Below, piece by piece: positions 62,004 through 64,000 of a stretch of DNA of 64,000 nucleotides. This DNA is from Polynucleobacter necessarius (GTDB taxonomy: Bacteria > Pseudomonadota > Gammaproteobacteria > Burkholderiales > Burkholderiaceae), in NCBI RefSeq assembly GCF_900095175.1, contig NZ_LT606946.1, forward strand, positions 1,094,058 to 1,158,057. The letters are read 5' to 3'. The stretch's first letter is position 1. The number at the start of each line of letters is the position of its first letter. The translations under genes were made by a program, and so were the position numbers. Below the pieces are notes generated by a model. That model saw nothing but the letters and a program-made list of their open reading frames with translations, was not told the DNA's origin and ran no database searches.

Positions 62004-62047
62004 GGTATTACAGCCTTACTGGGCAAGCTCAGCAGTTTTTGAGCTAA

Positions 62048-62926
62048 TTAAGCGCCTTTAGCAGCGGCAACCTGAGCAGCAACTTCAGCTGCAAAGTCGT
62101 CTTGACGCTTCTCAATGCCCTCACCCACAACAAACATGGTGAAACCCTTGATTGTGGTGTTGGCGGCCTTGAGCATTTGCTCAACAGTTTGCTTGTCGTT
62201 TTTAACGAAAGTTTGGTTCAACAAAGAAACCTCTTTGAGGTACTTCTGAATAGAACCTTCAACCATCTTCTCAACGATTTCTGGTGGTTTGCCAGACTCA
62301 GCAGCTTTTTGAACAGCAACACTACGCTCAACAGCAATTGCTTCAGCAGGAACATCAGCCATCGACAAAGCCACTGGCTTCATTGCAGCAATATGCATTG
62401 CCACGTCTTTAGCTGCAGTCTCGTCGCCTTCAAACTCAACCATCACACCAATACGAGTGCCGTGAAGGTAAGAAACCAACTTGTTGCTACCAGCAAAACG
62501 CTTGAAGCGACGTGGCATGATGTTCTCGCCGATCTTACCGATCAAGGCGCTACGAACTTCATCAACAGTTTGACCATTCATTGGCAATGCAAGTAATGCA
62601 GCAACGTCAGCTGGATTCTTTTCAGAAATCAGGTTTGCGCAGGCTTGTGTAAATGCCAAGAAATCATCGTTCTTTGAAACAAAGTCAGTCTCGCAGTTCA
62701 CTTCAAGCAAAGCACCTGTAGTGCCATTAATAGATGAAGCAACAATACCTTCAGCAGTAACGCGGGATGCCGCCTTACCAGCCTTGCTACCAAGCTTTAC
62801 ACGCAAAATTTCTTCTGCACGAGCCATGTCGCCATCAGCTTCAGTCAATGCTTTTTTGCACTCCATCATCGGAGCATCAGTCTTGGCGCGTAACTCGCCA
62901 ACCATTGCAGCGGTAATAGCAGCCAT
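62048..62926 (-). CDS. tsf: Elongation factor Ts
   Basis: 292-residue guanine-nucleotide exchange factor for EF-Tu. The N-terminal module '[20 protein letters not shown]' with '[20 protein letters not shown]' is canonical, as is '[17 protein letters not shown]' in the core. Intact. Start and rpsB stop share a base (TAATG), so they are translationally coupled. Confidence 0.96.
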   Translation of the reverse strand: MAAITAAMVGELRAKTDAPMMECKKALTEADGDMARAEEILRVKLGSKAGKAASRVTAEGIVASSINGTTGALLEVNCETDFVSKNDDFLAFTQACANLISEKNPADVAALLALPMNGQTVDEVRSALIGKIGENIMPRRFKRFAGSNKLVSYLHGTRIGVMVEFEGDETAAKDVAMHIAAMKPVALSMADVPAEAIAVERSVAVQKAAESGKPPEIVEKMVEGSIQKYLKEVSLLNQTFVKNDKQTVEQMLKAANTTIKGFTMFVVGEGIEKRQDDFAAEVAAQVAAAKGA

Positions 62927-63675
62927 TATTCAGCTTTCCCTTCTTCAACAAACTCTTCTTCGCCTTCTTTAACAGCAGTCAAGATTTCTTGAACAGAGTT
63001 TGATTTACCTTCGAGGATTGCGTCAGCAATGCCACGAGCGTAGAGAAGAACAGCCTTGCTGGAGTCATCGTTACCAGGAATGATGTAATCAATACCTTCT
63101 GGTGAGTGGTTGGTATCAACCACAGCGATAACAGGGATACTAAGCTTGTTAGCTTCGGTAATGGCAATCTTATGATAGCCAACGTCCACTACGAAAATCG
63201 CATCAGGAAAGCCGTTCAAATCTTGAATACCGCCAAGCGCTTTTTGCAACTTGTCGAGATCGCGATCGTTAGTCAAAGCTTCTTTCTTAGAAAGCTTTTC
63301 CCAATCGCCAGCTTCTTTAGCAACTGCCATATCCTTCAAACGCTTGAGGGAGCCTTTAACAGTTTTAAAGTTAGTGAGCGTACCGCCCAACCAGCGGCTG
63401 TCGATGTAAGGCATACCAGCACGAGCAGCTTCTTCAGCAATGATCTCGCGTGATTGACGCTTAGTACCAACGAATAAGATAGTTCCACGATTAGCAGCAA
63501 CGTGTTTTGCAAATTTCAGGGCGTCCTGAAACATTGGCAATGTTTTTTCTAAGTTGATGATGTGAATTTTGTTGCGATGGCCGAAAATGTAAGGGGCCAT
63601 TCTTGGGGACCAGAAACGGGTTTGGTGACCAAAATGGCAACCGGCTTCCAGCATTTGACGCATGGTTACTGACAT
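62926..63675 (-). CDS. rpsB: 30S ribosomal protein S2
   Basis: 249-residue ribosomal protein S2. '[20 protein letters not shown]', '[18 protein letters not shown]' and '[16 protein letters not shown]' are typical, with an acidic tail ([12 protein letters not shown]). ATG 63675 has AGGAG seven bases upstream; the frame's opening further upstream is untranslated leader. Intact. Confidence 0.96.
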   Translation of the reverse strand: MSVTMRQMLEAGCHFGHQTRFWSPRMAPYIFGHRNKIHIINLEKTLPMFQDALKFAKHVAANRGTILFVGTKRQSREIIAEEAARAGMPYIDSRWLGGTLTNFKTVKGSLKRLKDMAVAKEAGDWEKLSKKEALTNDRDLDKLQKALGGIQDLNGFPDAIFVVDVGYHKIAITEANKLSIPVIAVVDTNHSPEGIDYIIPGNDDSSKAVLLYARGIADAILEGKSNSVQEILTAVKEGEEEFVEEGKAE

Positions 63676-63783
63676 AACTTCTCCTAAGGGTTCGTTTCTA
63701 AGATTGAGTCCTAGCTGCGCTAAAAAACGCCACCCTGGAAGGCTCAACCCGCGATTTCAGATCTAAATTGACCTGAGAACGGA

Positions 63784-63789
63784 ATTATA
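63784..63789 (-). promoter_or_regulatory. Candidate -10 box for rpsB-tsf
   Basis: On the minus strand a perfect TATAAT lies about 110 bases upstream of the rpsB start. The -35 region is not clear (TGTCTA-like at about 18 bases). The intervening leader could hold an S2 autoregulatory structure, which is known for rpsB leaders in other proteobacteria, but no fold was worked out. Confidence 0.45.
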
Positions 63790-63931
63790 GCTTAAATATC
63801 AATGATCTAGACACCCCACCCCTAGTTTTTGACCAGAAAGGCTACTCAGAAATGCCGTTAAATGGTGCATCTGCCTATTAATTAGGCGCTACGACTCTGC
63901 CAAAAAGCCCCAAGTCGTTGATAATCAAGGC

Positions 63932-64000
63932 ATGAATAGTGTATTTACCGCCGAAAAAGACATCCAAGGGATGCGCGAGGCTGGCCGCCTAGCCAGTGAA
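63932..64000 (+). CDS. map: Methionine aminopeptidase, 5' part only
   Basis: First 23 codons of a type I methionine aminopeptidase, cut by the window edge. 'MNSVFTAEKDIQGMREAGRL' followed by ASE matches the family N-terminus (IxxMRxAGRLAxE). The gene is divergent from rpsB, as is usual, and removes the initiator Met from new proteins, including Anbu-type N-terminal Thr enzymes. Confidence 0.85.
   Translation, partial: MNSVFTAEKDIQGMREAGRLASE

Noticed and set aside
62102-62596. 164-codon plus-strand frame opposite tsf.
   Set aside because: Antisense shadow of a highly conserved gene; no family features and no ribosome site.

Overview
The window looks like a chromosome segment of a betaproteobacterium of the genus Polynucleobacter (Burkholderiales). 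Gene content and order point there: rpsB-tsf-pyrH-frr-uppS-cdsA-dxr-rseP-bamA-ompH-lpxD-fabZ-lpxA-lpxB-rnhB, ratA-rnfH divergent from smpB, a betaproteobacterial formate dehydrogenase locus with DUF3305/DUF3306, and an Anbu locus. About 19 of roughly 66 genes carry frameshifts, nonsense codons, a lost start codon or internal deletions. Housekeeping genes around them are almost all intact. That pattern fits a recently host-restricted lineage, best matched by the obligate Euplotes endosymbiont Polynucleobacter necessarius. This assignment is inference from gene content and decay; no database search was run.

Layout. 1-3.1 kb: YqaA-like membrane protein, a heavily decayed acyl-CoA dehydrogenase and an intact CoA-transferase. 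3.1-5.6 kb: cardiolipin synthase, an EEP phosphatase and a Bfd-like [2Fe-2S] protein. 5.6-14.4 kb: a tungstate/molybdate-type ABC transporter with a broken permease, then a formate dehydrogenase locus on the minus strand. There the remains of fdhA are fused to the tail of fdhI and fdhB is missing, while several accessory genes survive. 14.5-17.1 kb: a copper chaperone divergent from a frameshifted copper ATPase. 17.1-22.6 kb: an envelope glycosylation-like cluster (DUF3047 lipoprotein, GT39, flippase-like protein, GT9, PAP2). 22.6-30.9 kb: rlmJ, a broken SOUL protein, ldcA, tadA, broken queD, queE, tandem lipoprotein paralogues (one dead), and a decayed radical SAM / DUF455 pair. 31-35.4 kb: guaA, guaB, rnfH, ratA, smpB. 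35.4-39.4 kb: the Anbu locus, with an intact proteasome-like Anbu subunit but three frameshifted partners. 39.4-43 kb: VOC protein, HMG-CoA lyase, frameshifted CoA-transferase, frameshifted LysR regulator. 43-46.4 kb: intact ppsA and broken ppsR. 46.4-48.6 kb: a frameshifted autotransporter. 48.7-61.9 kb: the envelope-biogenesis operon, intact except for a one-base frameshift in rseP. 62-64 kb: tsf, rpsB, and the first codons of map on the plus strand.

How it fits together. The lesions concentrate in accessory metabolism (formate oxidation, fatty-acid/CoA metabolism, queuosine, copper export, peptide modification, surface adhesion). Lipid A, outer-membrane assembly, isoprenoid, nucleotide and translation genes are kept. 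Nonsense changes look like G:C to A:T transitions (TGG to TGA, CAA to TAA, ATG to ATA), and many frameshifts sit in homopolymers. No tRNA or rRNA genes, insertion sequences, CRISPR arrays or prophage were recognised, and there is no gene-free stretch over 300 bases.
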